Program-made: the position numbers and the translations under genes | Notes under the pieces: generated by a model | Told to the model about the DNA's origin: nothing | What the model saw: the letters and a program-made list of their open reading frames with translations, nothing else | The model's database searches: none | Source: an uncultured Bacteroides sp. | Lineage (GTDB): Bacteria > Bacteroidota > Bacteroidia > Bacteroidales > Bacteroidaceae | Length of the DNA: 64,000 nucleotides | Assembly (NCBI GenBank): GCA_900542985.1 | Contig: UQPQ01000003.1 | Coordinates: 1 to 64,000, forward strand | Direction of reading: 5' to 3' | Shown: positions 1 to 8,417 of the stretch, piece by piece | Numbering within the stretch: position 1 is the stretch's first letter | How the letters are laid out: each line of letters begins with the position of its first letter

Positions 1-758
1 ACAATCATCTTGGTATTCATACCCATACGGGTAAGAAACATTTTAATCTGTTGAGTGGTCGTGTTTTGTGCTTCATCCAGAATGACTACCGCATCGTTGA
101 GTGTACGTCCACGCATAAATGCAAGAGGGGCTATCTGAATGATATTCAATTCCATATATTCTTTCAGTTTTGCTGCTGGAATCATGTCTTGCAATGCATC
201 GTACAGAGGTTGCAGATAGGGGTCGATTTTGTCTTTCATATCACCGGGAAGAAAACCTAACTTTTCTCCTGCTTCTACAGCCGGACGGCTAAGAATGATT
301 TTCTTTATTTCCTTATTCTTTAAGGCACGCACAGCCAGTGCAATGGCCGTATAAGTTTTACCGGAACCTGCCGGACCAATTGCAAAAATCATATCGTTCT
401 TGTCGAACTCTTTTACAAGCTTTTGCTGATTGGCGCTGCGGGAAGTAATGGGCTTTCCGGTCACACTATATACAATTACATCGTTGTTTGTTTCTGTCTG
501 TGGCTTTTTACCCTTAACGATATCCAGTATAACTTCTTCGTTCAGCGAATTGTATTGCACACAATATTTTTCCAGTGCAAGAATTGCCTCTTCGAATGCA
601 CACATTTCTTCTTCATCACCCATTACTTTAATGACATTGCCTCGTGCTACCACTCTCAGTTTAGGGAACAAGGCCTTTATCATTTGTATATTGGTATTGT
701 TGATACCGTAAAAAATAACAGGGTCTATATCTTCTAATACAATATGTTTCTCAATCAT
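1..758 (-). CDS. PhoH family ATPase (partial, C-terminus outside window)
   Basis: The frame opens with ATG at 758 on the minus strand and stays open to the left edge, giving about 252 N-terminal residues. A Walker A motif GPAGSGKT lies at about residues 128-135 and a Walker B-type VILDEAQN at about 225-232. This is the arrangement of PhoH-like P-loop ATPases, which in bacteria are linked to RNA metabolism and ribosome maturation; that role is family knowledge. The start overlaps the rfbC stop by four bases (ATGA), so it is probably translated as the last gene of the rfbA-rfbC-phoH transcript. The stop codon is not in the window. Confidence 0.93.
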   Translation of the reverse strand, partial: MIEKHIVLEDIDPVIFYGINNTNIQMIKALFPKLRVVARGNVIKVMGDEEEMCAFEEAILALEKYCVQYNSLNEEVILDIVKGKKPQTETNNDVIVYSVTGKPITSRSANQQKLVKEFDKNDMIFAIGPAGSGKTYTAIALAVRALKNKEIKKIILSRPAVEAGEKLGFLPGDMKDKIDPYLQPLYDALQDMIPAAKLKEYMELNIIQIAPLAFMRGRTLNDAVVILDEAQNTTTQQIKMFLTRMGMNTKMI

Positions 759-1327
759 TTGTATAAATCTTCATTATAATCAAACAGCCATTCGGCATCT
801 TCTAAAAACGGATGATGCTTATCTTTTTCAGACAAGATAACTTTGTCGGAAGGTATGCGCCAGTCTATTCCTAAAGCCGGATCATTCCATGCAATGGCTC
901 CTTCACTTTGTGGTGCATAAAAATTGTCGCATTTGTATTGGAAAATAACTTCATCAGTCAGTACACTGAATCCGTGGGCAAATCCCCTTGGTATAAAAAA
1001 CTGAAGATGATTATCTTCGCTTAATACTACGGCTACATGTTTTCCAAAAGTAGGAGAGCCTTTACGAATATCTACAGCCACATCCAGTACTGCTCCCTTT
1101 ATGACACGTACCAGTTTGCTTTGTGCAAAAGGTGGTTTCTGAAAATGTAATCCTCTCAATACTCCATAGCTTGATTTGCTCTCATTATCTTGTACAAAAT
1201 GTATATTCCGTACTTGAGTATTAAAATCTCGTTCCGAGAAGGATTCAAAAAAATACCCGCGAGCATCTTCGAATATTCTCGGCTTTATAATCAATACGTC
1301 TTTTATTTCAGTTTTTATAATTTCCAT
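755..1327 (-). CDS. rfbC: dTDP-4-dehydrorhamnose 3,5-epimerase RfbC
   Basis: This cupin-fold epimerase converts dTDP-4-keto-6-deoxyglucose to dTDP-4-keto-rhamnose in dTDP-L-rhamnose synthesis for surface polysaccharides. Family landmarks are the N-terminal DARGYF segment, the RGLHFQ block with the catalytic His, and IPRGFAHGF. I chose the ATG at 1327 (190 aa), which has a GAGGA element about 11 nt upstream; an in-frame TTG at 1336 is the alternative. It lies 23 bp after rfbA and overlaps phoH by four bases. rfbB and rfbD are not in the window. Confidence 0.93.
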   Translation of the reverse strand: MEIIKTEIKDVLIIKPRIFEDARGYFFESFSERDFNTQVRNIHFVQDNESKSSYGVLRGLHFQKPPFAQSKLVRVIKGAVLDVAVDIRKGSPTFGKHVAVVLSEDNHLQFFIPRGFAHGFSVLTDEVIFQYKCDNFYAPQSEGAIAWNDPALGIDWRIPSDKVILSEKDKHHPFLEDAEWLFDYNEDLYK

Positions 1328-1350
1328 TATAATCAATGTCCTCTATCGGC

Positions 1351-2232
1351 TTATTTTACTTCTTCTATGAGTTTCAATAAATATTGTCCATATGGATTCT
1401 TTTGCATAGGCAATGCCAATTCGCGTACTTTATCTGCAGAAATCCATCCCTGACGAAAAGCAATATCTTCCAGACAAGCAATTTTCAAGCCCTGCCGCTT
1501 TTCAATCACTTCAATATAAGTAGCAGCTTCGGCCAATGAATCGTGCGTACCTGTATCCAGCCAGGCAAACCCTCTTCCCAATGTCTGCACTTTCAGTTTT
1601 CCTTCAGCGAGAAAAATTTGGTTTACAGTCGTTATTTCCAATTCTCCACGTGCTGAAGGCTTAATACCTTTTGCTACCTCAATTACCTTATTAGGATAAA
1701 AATACAGACCGGTTACTGCATAGTTCGATTTTGGACAAGCTGGTTTTTCTTCAATGGAAAGACAATTTCCTTCATCATCAAAATCGGCAACACCATATCG
1801 TTCCGGATCGCTCACCCAATAACCAAAGACAGTAGCCTTATCTTCTTTTTCTGCAGTACGAACGGCCTCTTTCAGCATTTCAGTAAACCCGTTCCCTTGA
1901 AAAATATTGTCGCCCAAGACTAAACACACAGAATCGGTTCCTATAAACTTCTCACCAATGAGAAAAGCCTGTGCCAATCCGTCTGGTGAAGGTTGTTCTG
2001 CGTATTCAAATTTTACCCCGAAATCGCTTCCATCTCCCAGCAGGCGTTCGAAATTAGGCAAATCATTTGGAGTAGAAATGATTAATATCTCACGTATACC
2101 GGCAAGCATCAGTACCGAAATGGGATAATAAATCATTGGCTTATCAAAGATTGGTAAAAGCTGTTTGGATACCCCTTTGGTAATAGGATAAAGTCGTGTT
2201 CCTGAGCCACCGGCTAAAACAATACCTTTCAT
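1351..2232 (-). CDS. rfbA: glucose-1-phosphate thymidylyltransferase RfbA
   Basis: The enzyme makes dTDP-glucose from dTTP and glucose-1-phosphate, the first step of dTDP-rhamnose synthesis. The 293-residue length is normal for the family. The nucleotide-binding signature [11 protein letters not shown] is at the N-terminus, followed by [16 protein letters not shown] and the VLGDNIFQG segment with the metal-binding Asp. It is the first gene of the minus-strand rfbA-rfbC-phoH group and is divergent from the lipoprotein gene at 2363. Confidence 0.95.
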   Translation of the reverse strand: MKGIVLAGGSGTRLYPITKGVSKQLLPIFDKPMIYYPISVLMLAGIREILIISTPNDLPNFERLLGDGSDFGVKFEYAEQPSPDGLAQAFLIGEKFIGTDSVCLVLGDNIFQGNGFTEMLKEAVRTAEKEDKATVFGYWVSDPERYGVADFDDEGNCLSIEEKPACPKSNYAVTGLYFYPNKVIEVAKGIKPSARGELEITTVNQIFLAEGKLKVQTLGRGFAWLDTGTHDSLAEAATYIEVIEKRQGLKIACLEDIAFRQGWISADKVRELALPMQKNPYGQYLLKLIEEVK

Positions 2233-2329
2233 GTTTACTTCATTAGAGATTTTGGTCTACAAAGTAAGAGTTTTTTTGTGTACTGACAAAGTTTTCCTAT
2301 CGAAAATAGTATACTTCTAAAGATTCCCA

Positions 2330-2337
2330 TATATTTG
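2330..2337 (+). promoter_or_regulatory. Bacteroidetes -7 promoter element for lipoprotein/ATP-grasp pair
   Basis: TATATTTG matches the TAnnTTTG consensus and lies 26 bp before the lipoprotein ATG. No clear -33 TTTG is seen. Confidence 0.5.
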
Positions 2338-2362
2338 CATCCTGAACTTAAGTACCAAAAAT

Positions 2363-2704
2363 ATGAACAAACGACAATTTCTGATGGCTGCTATGTGTCT
2401 GATGGCTCTTGCCGGATGCACTCAAAAAACAGAGCTACCAGAGAATCCTAAAGATCAGGAAGAATATAAAGACAGTCAGGGGAATAGCTGGATTTACAAT
2501 GCCATGTTGATGCGTTGGGCACTGATGCCTTCACCTTTCAATGGCTTGACTACTACACATTATTATTATCCAAACTCAAATTCGTGGACAGATGCCAATG
2601 GAGCCCGCGTCAATCCTCCTTCAAAAGTAAATATAAAACCCTCTTCGAAATCGAGTGGTAAAGTGTTTGGAAGTAAACATCGTTCTTTCGGTGTATATGG
2701 ATGA
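2363..2704 (+). CDS. small lipoprotein, YgiB-like in context
   Basis: This 113-residue protein has a signal peptide ending in a lipobox LAGC with Cys19, so it should be lipidated. The mature part has no domain I can name. It is rich in Tyr, Ser, Asn and Trp in the middle (HYYYPNSNSW) and ends in a basic Ser/Lys/Gly tail (KPSSKSSGKVFGSKHRS). It lies 15 bp upstream of a glutathionylspermidine-synthase-like ATP-grasp gene on the same strand. That arrangement resembles Escherichia ygiB-ygiC, where a lipoprotein precedes the same type of enzyme. The functional link is inference from context. Confidence 0.8.
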   Translation: MNKRQFLMAAMCLMALAGCTQKTELPENPKDQEEYKDSQGNSWIYNAMLMRWALMPSPFNGLTTTHYYYPNSNSWTDANGARVNPPSKVNIKPSSKSSGKVFGSKHRSFGVYG

Positions 2705-2719
2705 TAAATAAAGAATGAT

Positions 2720-3844
2720 ATGGAAAGACTAAACGCAATACCCCGTTCTGATTATAAGAATAAAATAGAGGCCTTGGGATTTGATTTTCACGGAAACTAT
2801 TGGAGGGAAGAAGCATATTACCGATTTAATCCGAATGAAATAGAAGCAATAGAAAAAGCAACAGCAGAAGCTTATCAGATGTATTGTGAAGCGGCACAAT
2901 ATATTATTGAGGAAAAGCCGGAGTTTATGGAACGTATCCTTCGGATACCTCCTCAGGTGTGTGCACGTATCAAAGAATCCTGGGACAGAGATGAACTGAG
3001 TTTATACGGACGCTTTGATTTCCTGTTGGATGAGAACGGCATTCCTAAAATCTTGGAATTTAATGCTGATACACCGACTTCCCTGCTCGAAGCTTCTGTA
3101 ATACAATGGCAGTGGAAAGAGGATATGTTCCCCGAGAACGATCAGTATAATGGCATCCATGAAGGTCTTGTTCAATCGTGGAAAGATATTTTTCCCGCGG
3201 GCAGCGATATTCACTTCGCAGGCGTATTGGATGAGCATGAAGATACCGGAACGCTGCAATATCTGGCAAGCACTGCCATGGAAGCAGGTTTCTCTACCCG
3301 CGTTCTGGATATTAATGACATGGATTTGCAAGAAGGACGTTTCTACGACCCAAGCGGAGAGATGATAAAACAATGTTTCAAACTTTATCCGTGGGAGTGG
3401 ATGGTAGATGAGAGCCCGGATGGGTGTTTGGCAGAAACAGCATGGATAGAACCTATATGGAAACTGATTATGTCGAACAAAGCCATCCTGAGTGTATTGT
3501 TTGAATTGTTTCCGGATTCTCCCTATGTATTGCCATGTTACTTATCTCGTCCGCAGAGTGGAGTATTCTGTAAGAAGCCTGTATATTCCCGGGAAGGACA
3601 TAATGTAAGTATTGTTGATATCCGCGAATGGAATGAGCAAGCCATCATCAAAGAAACAGAAGGGGAATATAACAACGGGGCATATGTTTACCAAGAGTAT
3701 GTAAAACCTACCATGTATGGAGGTCGTTTCCCTGTATTAGGCTCGTGGGTAATAGGAGGGGAGCCCGCCGGATTGGGTATTCGGGAAAACAGTACGGAAA
3801 TTACCGATAACCTTTCGGAGTTTATTCCGCATATTATTGGATAA
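2720..3844 (+). CDS. glutathionylspermidine synthase-like ATP-grasp protein (YgiC/YjfC type)
   Basis: The 374-residue protein matches the C-terminal synthetase domain of glutathionylspermidine synthase, without the N-terminal amidase domain of the bifunctional E. coli enzyme. Visible family blocks are GRFDFLLDENG, LEFNADTPTSLLEAS near residue 115, and a C-terminal GRFPVLGSWVIGG. ATP-grasp enzymes of this type form amide bonds with ATP hydrolysis. The substrate of the short YgiC/YjfC form is not established, so I do not name one. It probably shares a transcript with the lipoprotein at 2363. Confidence 0.88.
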   Translation: MERLNAIPRSDYKNKIEALGFDFHGNYWREEAYYRFNPNEIEAIEKATAEAYQMYCEAAQYIIEEKPEFMERILRIPPQVCARIKESWDRDELSLYGRFDFLLDENGIPKILEFNADTPTSLLEASVIQWQWKEDMFPENDQYNGIHEGLVQSWKDIFPAGSDIHFAGVLDEHEDTGTLQYLASTAMEAGFSTRVLDINDMDLQEGRFYDPSGEMIKQCFKLYPWEWMVDESPDGCLAETAWIEPIWKLIMSNKAILSVLFELFPDSPYVLPCYLSRPQSGVFCKKPVYSREGHNVSIVDIREWNEQAIIKETEGEYNNGAYVYQEYVKPTMYGGRFPVLGSWVIGGEPAGLGIRENSTEITDNLSEFIPHIIG

Positions 3845-3877
3845 ATCTAAGTCACGGAATCTTATCTGAAAAAATAA

Positions 3878-3922
3878 TTGAGCCATCACCAGGCAGGTTT
3901 CAACTGCTGAATGATGGCTCAA
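3878..3922 (+). terminator. inverted repeat, probable terminator of the ATP-grasp gene
   Basis: TTGAGCCATCA at 3878-3888 is the exact inverse of TGATGGCTCAA at 3912-3922. The 11-bp stem encloses a 23-nt loop and starts 34 bp after the stop codon. No strong U-tract follows, so this is a probable rather than certain terminator. Confidence 0.5.
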
Positions 3923-3966
3923 CTATATGATAGCTATAAATCCATAATTCTATTCGCTTATTCTAT

Positions 3967-4050
3967 CCGACGACGTCGGATAGATAATTGACGTCGCCGA
4001 ATATACAGCCATCGCCGTTGGCTGTGCAGACAACGGCGATGATTAAAACT
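3967..4050 (+). repeat. 84-bp intergenic element of four 21-nt units (copy A)
   Basis: Four consecutive degenerate units of 21 nt run from 3967 to 4050. The first begins CCGACGACGTCGGATA and the second ends ATATACAG. Copies occur at 19615-19698 (inverse orientation) and 33619-33702, and a degenerate one near 62512. Read in one frame the units give heptapeptides like PTTSDxx, but there is no start and a stop follows unit 1. The copy lies in the convergent gap between the ATP-grasp gene and tRNA-Cys. Confidence 0.75.
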
Positions 4051-4138
4051 TCCGACGCTTATCATCACCTTCTGTTTCTATTCCATTATGTCCTTCATGC
4101 AATAAAAAAAGGCAAGCGTCACAGACACTTACCTTTTG

Positions 4139-4210
4139 AGGTTCCTGGCGGATTCGAACCGCCGTACACGGTTTTGCAGACCGCTGACTAAGCCACTCAT
4201 CCAAGGAACC
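4139..4210 (-). tRNA. tRNA-Cys (GCA)
   Basis: The reverse complement folds as a cloverleaf. The acceptor GGTTCCT pairs with AGGAACC, the anticodon loop CTGCAAA has anticodon GCA, and the T-loop is GGTTCGAATCC. The discriminator is U, as expected for Cys. CCA is not encoded. A -7 element TACCTTTG lies at 4237-4244. Confidence 0.95.
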
Positions 4211-4236
4211 AGTACTTGTTTTCTTGATTTCGCTTG

Positions 4237-4244
4237 CAAAGGTA
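4237..4244 (-). promoter_or_regulatory. -7 promoter element of tRNA-Cys
   Basis: CAAAGGTA on the plus strand reads TACCTTTG on the minus strand and lies 27 bp upstream of the tRNA 5' end. Confidence 0.6.
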
Positions 4245-4409
4245 CGACTATTTTTGAAACCTGCAATACTTTGAACGAAAAAAAATCTTTCAAGACGCTT
4301 TTTCCTATTTTATCTGCTTTTTGCCTACAATTTGAGCACAAGTAACCTTGTTTTAAATCTTATTTACGTAATACTCTTCGTTTTGTTTTCCTTATATCTA
4401 TTTTTCTTT

Positions 4410-4417
4410 TAAATTTG
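4410..4417 (+). promoter_or_regulatory. -7 promoter element of ileS
   Basis: TAAATTTG matches TAnnTTTG, 62 bp upstream of the ileS ATG. The rest of 4245-4479 is AT-rich and holds nothing else that I recognise. Confidence 0.5.
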
Positions 4418-4479
4418 CAGCCTAAATTTAAGGATGTTGTACCCTTATATGTAAAGAACTTAATAAAAATAACATAACT

Positions 4480-7400
4480 ATGAGTAAGAAATTCACAGAA
4501 TATTCACAGCTCAATTTATCAGAAGTCAATAAAGAAGTTCTGAAGAAATGGGATGAGAATGACGTATTCTCTAAAAGTATGACAGAACGTGAAGGTCATC
4601 CTTCATTTGTTTTCTACGAAGGCCCTCCTTCTGCCAATGGTATGCCGGGTATTCACCACGTAATGGCTCGTACCATTAAAGATACATTCTGCCGTTTTAA
4701 AACCATGAAAGGTTTTCAGGTAAAACGTAAAGCAGGATGGGATACTCACGGATTGCCAGTAGAACTGGGTGTAGAAAAAGCTTTAGGTATTACCAAAGAG
4801 GATATTGGAAAGACGATTTCTGTGGCAGATTACAACAAACACTGCCGTACAGATGTCATGAAATTTACAAAAGAGTGGACAGACCTTACTCATAAAATGG
4901 GATATTGGGTAGATCTTGACAATCCTTATATTACTTACGACAACCGTTACATTGAAACCTTGTGGTGGTTGCTGAAACAGTTGTACAACAAAGGTCTGCT
5001 GTATAAAGGATATACTATCCAGCCTTATTCTCCGGCAGCAGGTACCGGACTTAGTTCACACGAGTTGAATCAGCCGGGTTGCTACCGCGATGTAAAAGAT
5101 CTGACTGTAGTAGGTCAGTTCAAAATGAAGAACCCGAAACCTGAAATGGCAGAATGGGGAACTCCTTATTTCATCGCATGGACCACTACTCCTTGGACAT
5201 TGCCTTCAAATACTGCATTGTGTGTAGGACCGAAAATCGATTATGTAGCTGTACAGACTTACAATGGATATACCGGCGAAAAGATGACTGTCGTTCTTGC
5301 CAAACCATTGTTGTACGCTCACTTCAATAAAAAGGCAGAAGAACTGGCTTTGGAAGACTATAAACCGGGCGATAAGCTGATTCCGTTCAAAGTGGTAGGC
5401 GAATATAAAGGTACAGATTTGGAAGGTATGCAGTATGAACAGCTGATTCCATGGGTTAAACCAGTAGAAGCTACTGAAGACGGAAGCTGGAAGGAAGCTG
5501 CAGACAAAGCATTCCGCGTAATTCTGGGTGATTATGTAACTACTGAAGACGGTACAGGTATCGTACACATTGCACCGACTTTTGGTGCCGATGATGCCAA
5601 TGTAGCACGTGCAGCGGGCATTCCTTCTTTGTTTATGATTAATAAGAAGGGAGAAACCCGTCCGATGGTCGATTTGACTGGTAAATTCTATCTTATCGAA
5701 GAACTGGATGACGCTTTTGTTAAAGAATGCGTAGATGTAGAAAAATATAAAGAATACCAAGGACGTTGGGTTAAGAATGCATACGATCCTCAGTTCACTG
5801 TAGATGGTAAATACGATGAAAAAGCTGCACAGGCTGCAGAATCATTGGATGTATACATCTGCATGATGATGAAGCAGAACAATCAGGCATTCAAGATCGA
5901 AAAGCATGTACACAACTACCCACACTGCTGGCGTACAGATAAACCTGTATTGTATTATCCGCTCGACAGTTGGTTTATCCGTTCTACTGCTGCCAAGGAA
6001 CGCATGATTGAATTGAACAAAACAATCAACTGGAAACCGGAATCTACAGGAACAGGACGTTTCGGTAAATGGTTGGAAAACCTGAACGACTGGAACTTGA
6101 GCCGTTCGCGTTATTGGGGAACTCCGCTTCCTATCTGGCGTAGCGAAGAAGGTGAAGAAATCTGTATCGGTTCTGTAGAAGAATTGTACAATGAAATAGA
6201 AAAATCGGTTGCAGCCGGTTTCATGACAGAAAACCCATATAAGAAACTGGGATTTGTGCCGGGACAATACGATAAAGAAAATTACGAAAAGATTGACTTG
6301 CATCGTCCGTATGTAGACGATATCGTATTGGTATCTGCTTCTGGTAAACCGATGAAGCGTGAAACCGACCTTATCGATGTATGGTTCGATTCAGGAGCTA
6401 TGCCTTATGCGCAGCTGCACTATCCGTTCGAAAACAAGGAAATCGTAGACAACCGCTCTTATTATCCGGCCGATTTCATCGCGGAAGGTGTTGACCAGAC
6501 TCGTGGATGGTTCTTTACTCTGCATGCAATTGCTACTATGGTATTCGACAGCGTAGCTTATAAAAATGTAATCTCTAACGGATTGGTACTCGACAAGAAC
6601 GGTAACAAGATGTCGAAACGTTTGGGTAATGCGGTCGATCCATTCGAAACTATCGAGAAATTCGGTTCAGACCCACTTCGTTGGTATATGATAACCAACT
6701 CTTCACCTTGGGATAACTTGAAGTTCGACAAGGAAGGAGTAGACGAAGTACGTCGTAAATTCTTCGGTACCTTATACAATACATATTCATTCTTTGCATT
6801 GTATGCCAATGTAGACGGATTCTGCTATGCAGAAGAGGAAGTACCGATGGCTGAACGTCCGGAAATCGACCGTTGGATTCTGTCATTACTAAACTCATTG
6901 ATTAAAGATGTGGATGCTTGCTACAATGATTATGAACCGACAAAAGCAGGCCGTTTGATCAATGACTTCGTAAATGATAACTTGAGTAACTGGTACGTAC
7001 GTCTGAACCGTAAACGTTTCTGGGGAAGCAGCATGTCAACAGATAAATTGTCTGCTTACCAGACATTGTATACCTGCCTCGAAACAGTAGCCAAACTGAT
7101 GGCTCCTATTGCTCCGTTCTATGCAGACCGTCTTTATATGGATCTGATTGCTGCAACAGGACGCGACAATGTGGTATCTGTACACCTTGCCAACTTCCCG
7201 GTAGCCGACGAATCACTTATTAATAAGGAATTGGAAGCACGTATGCAAATGGCTCAAGATGTAACTTCTATGGTATTGGCTTTACGCCGTAAAGTAAATA
7301 TCAAAGTTCGTCAGCCACTGCAGTGTATTATGATTCCGGTTATCGATGAAGCACAGAAACTTCATATCGAAGCTGTAAAAGATCTGATCATGAGTGAAGT

Positions 7401-7968
7401 CAATGTGAAAGAAATCCGCTTCGAAGAAGGAGCATCGGGCATGTTGGTGAAGAAAGTGAAATGTGACTTCAAGAAGCTGGGTCCGAAGTTTGGCAAACAG
7501 ATGAAAGCCGTAGCTGCTGCTGTTGCAGGAATGTCACAGGAAGCTATTGCTGAATTGGAAAAGAACGGTCAGTATACATTCGCACTCGAAGGTGGAGAAG
7601 CTACCGTAGAAGCAGCTGATGTAGAAATCTTCAGTGAAGATATTCCGGGCTGGCTGGTTGCCAACGAAGGCACACTTACTGTAGCTTTGGAAGTAACTGT
7701 TACCGATGAATTGCGCCGCGAAGGTATTGCCCGTGAACTGGTTAACCGTATTCAGAATATCCGCAAGAGCAACGGTTTTGAAATAACAGATAAGATAAAT
7801 ATCACTTTATCTAAAAATTCAAAAACAGACGATGCGGTAAATGAATATAATAATTATATTTGCAACCAAGTTTTAGCAAATTCACTGGAACTGGCAGATG
7901 AAGTTGCAGAAGGAACAGAACTGAACTTCGATGACTTCTCATTATTTGTAAAAGTGACAAAGTTGTGA
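4480..7968 (+). CDS. ileS: isoleucyl-tRNA synthetase, long (eukaryote-like, IleRS2) form with GIHH signature
   Basis: The enzyme attaches isoleucine to tRNA-Ile in the cytosol. It has 1162 residues, clearly longer than the roughly 940 of E. coli IleRS, as in the eukaryote-like IleRS2 group. The class I signature, normally HxGH, is GIHH at residues 57-60 (4648-4659), with the first His and the Gly exchanged. The KMSKR loop is intact at residues 710-714. The editing and anticodon-binding regions are present by length, and no zinc-binding Cys cluster is obvious at the C-terminus. The GxHH arrangement has been reported in a subset of IleRS2 enzymes with very high mupirocin resistance; resistance of this protein is inferred. 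It starts a plus-strand gene run continuing with the DksA-like gene and lspA. Confidence 0.97.
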   Translation: MSKKFTEYSQLNLSEVNKEVLKKWDENDVFSKSMTEREGHPSFVFYEGPPSANGMPGIHHVMARTIKDTFCRFKTMKGFQVKRKAGWDTHGLPVELGVEKALGITKEDIGKTISVADYNKHCRTDVMKFTKEWTDLTHKMGYWVDLDNPYITYDNRYIETLWWLLKQLYNKGLLYKGYTIQPYSPAAGTGLSSHELNQPGCYRDVKDLTVVGQFKMKNPKPEMAEWGTPYFIAWTTTPWTLPSNTALCVGPKIDYVAVQTYNGYTGEKMTVVLAKPLLYAHFNKKAEELALEDYKPGDKLIPFKVVGEYKGTDLEGMQYEQLIPWVKPVEATEDGSWKEAADKAFRVILGDYVTTEDGTGIVHIAPTFGADDANVARAAGIPSLFMINKKGETRPMVDLTGKFYLIEELDDAFVKECVDVEKYKEYQGRWVKNAYDPQFTVDGKYDEKAAQAAESLDVYICMMMKQNNQAFKIEKHVHNYPHCWRTDKPVLYYPLDSWFIRSTAAKERMIELNKTINWKPESTGTGRFGKWLENLNDWNLSRSRYWGTPLPIWRSEEGEEICIGSVEELYNEIEKSVAAGFMTENPYKKLGFVPGQYDKENYEKIDLHRPYVDDIVLVSASGKPMKRETDLIDVWFDSGAMPYAQLHYPFENKEIVDNRSYYPADFIAEGVDQTRGWFFTLHAIATMVFDSVAYKNVISNGLVLDKNGNKMSKRLGNAVDPFETIEKFGSDPLRWYMITNSSPWDNLKFDKEGVDEVRRKFFGTLYNTYSFFALYANVDGFCYAEEEVPMAERPEIDRWILSLLNSLIKDVDACYNDYEPTKAGRLINDFVNDNLSNWYVRLNRKRFWGSSMSTDKLSAYQTLYTCLETVAKLMAPIAPFYADRLYMDLIAATGRDNVVSVHLANFPVADESLINKELEARMQMAQDVTSMVLALRRKVNIKVRQPLQCIMIPVIDEAQKLHIEAVKDLIMSEVNVKEIRFEEGASGMLVKKVKCDFKKLGPKFGKQMKAVAAAVAGMSQEAIAELEKNGQYTFALEGGEATVEAADVEIFSEDIPGWLVANEGTLTVALEVTVTDELRREGIARELVNRIQNIRKSNGFEITDKINITLSKNSKTDDAVNEYNNYICNQVLANSLELADEVAEGTELNFDDFSLFVKVTKL

Positions 7969-7976
7969 TATGAACC

Positions 7977-8006
7977 TATTCACTCAGTCTTCGGACTGAG
8001 TGAATA
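7977..8006 (+). terminator. UUCG-capped hairpin between ileS and dksA-like gene
   Basis: A perfect 13-bp stem spans 7977-8006 with a TTCG tetraloop at 7990-7993. It begins 9 bp after the ileS stop and ends 28 bp before the next ATG. The bases after it are AT-rich without a long U-run. It could terminate, attenuate or stabilise the ileS mRNA end. Confidence 0.6.
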
Positions 8007-8034
8007 CTATTATTAATTTTAAAACCTAATTACT

Positions 8035-8415
8035 ATGGCTGAAAAAACGAGATACTCTGACGCAGAACTTGAGGAGTTCCGTGCCATTATTATGGAAAAG
8101 CTTCAATTGGCTGAACGCGACTACGAGAAACTGAAAGGGAGTATAATGAACACAGACGGCAATGACACTGATGACACATCACCTACCTATAAAGTATTGG
8201 AAGAAGGTGCAAATACATTGTCGAAAGAAGAAACGACTCGTCTGGCTGCACGACAACTTAAATTTATTCAGAATTTGCGTGCCGCACTGGTGAGAATTGA
8301 AAACAAAACTTATGGAATTTGCCGTGAAACCGGTAAATTGATTCCTGCTGAAAGACTTCGTGCTGTACCACATGCTACATTAAGCATTGAAGCAAAGCAG
8401 CAAGGAAAGAGATAA
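8035..8415 (+). CDS. DksA/TraR family protein lacking the zinc-finger cysteines
   Basis: The 126-residue protein has the N-terminal helical coiled coil and C-terminal globular part of DksA/TraR proteins, which bind the RNA polymerase secondary channel. At the coiled-coil tip is an acidic stretch DGNDTDDTS (residues 41-49). The usual C4 zinc finger (CxxCGxxI...CxxC) is degenerate: the protein has one Cys (Cys96, GICRETGKLIP), and the second pair is replaced by ATLSIEA. The fold is probably kept without zinc. It lies between ileS and lspA. Its role in transcription control is inferred from family membership. Confidence 0.88.
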   Translation: MAEKTRYSDAELEEFRAIIMEKLQLAERDYEKLKGSIMNTDGNDTDDTSPTYKVLEEGANTLSKEETTRLAARQLKFIQNLRAALVRIENKTYGICRETGKLIPAERLRAVPHATLSIEAKQQGKR

Positions 8416-8417
8416 TA

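Noticed and set aside
3967..4050. 21-nt units considered as a CRISPR array
   Set aside because: The units are contiguous with no unique spacers, each locus has only four degenerate units, and no cas genes are near.
5206..5760. 184-aa minus-strand frame inside ileS
   Set aside because: It lies entirely opposite the conserved ileS editing domain and has no recognisable domain.
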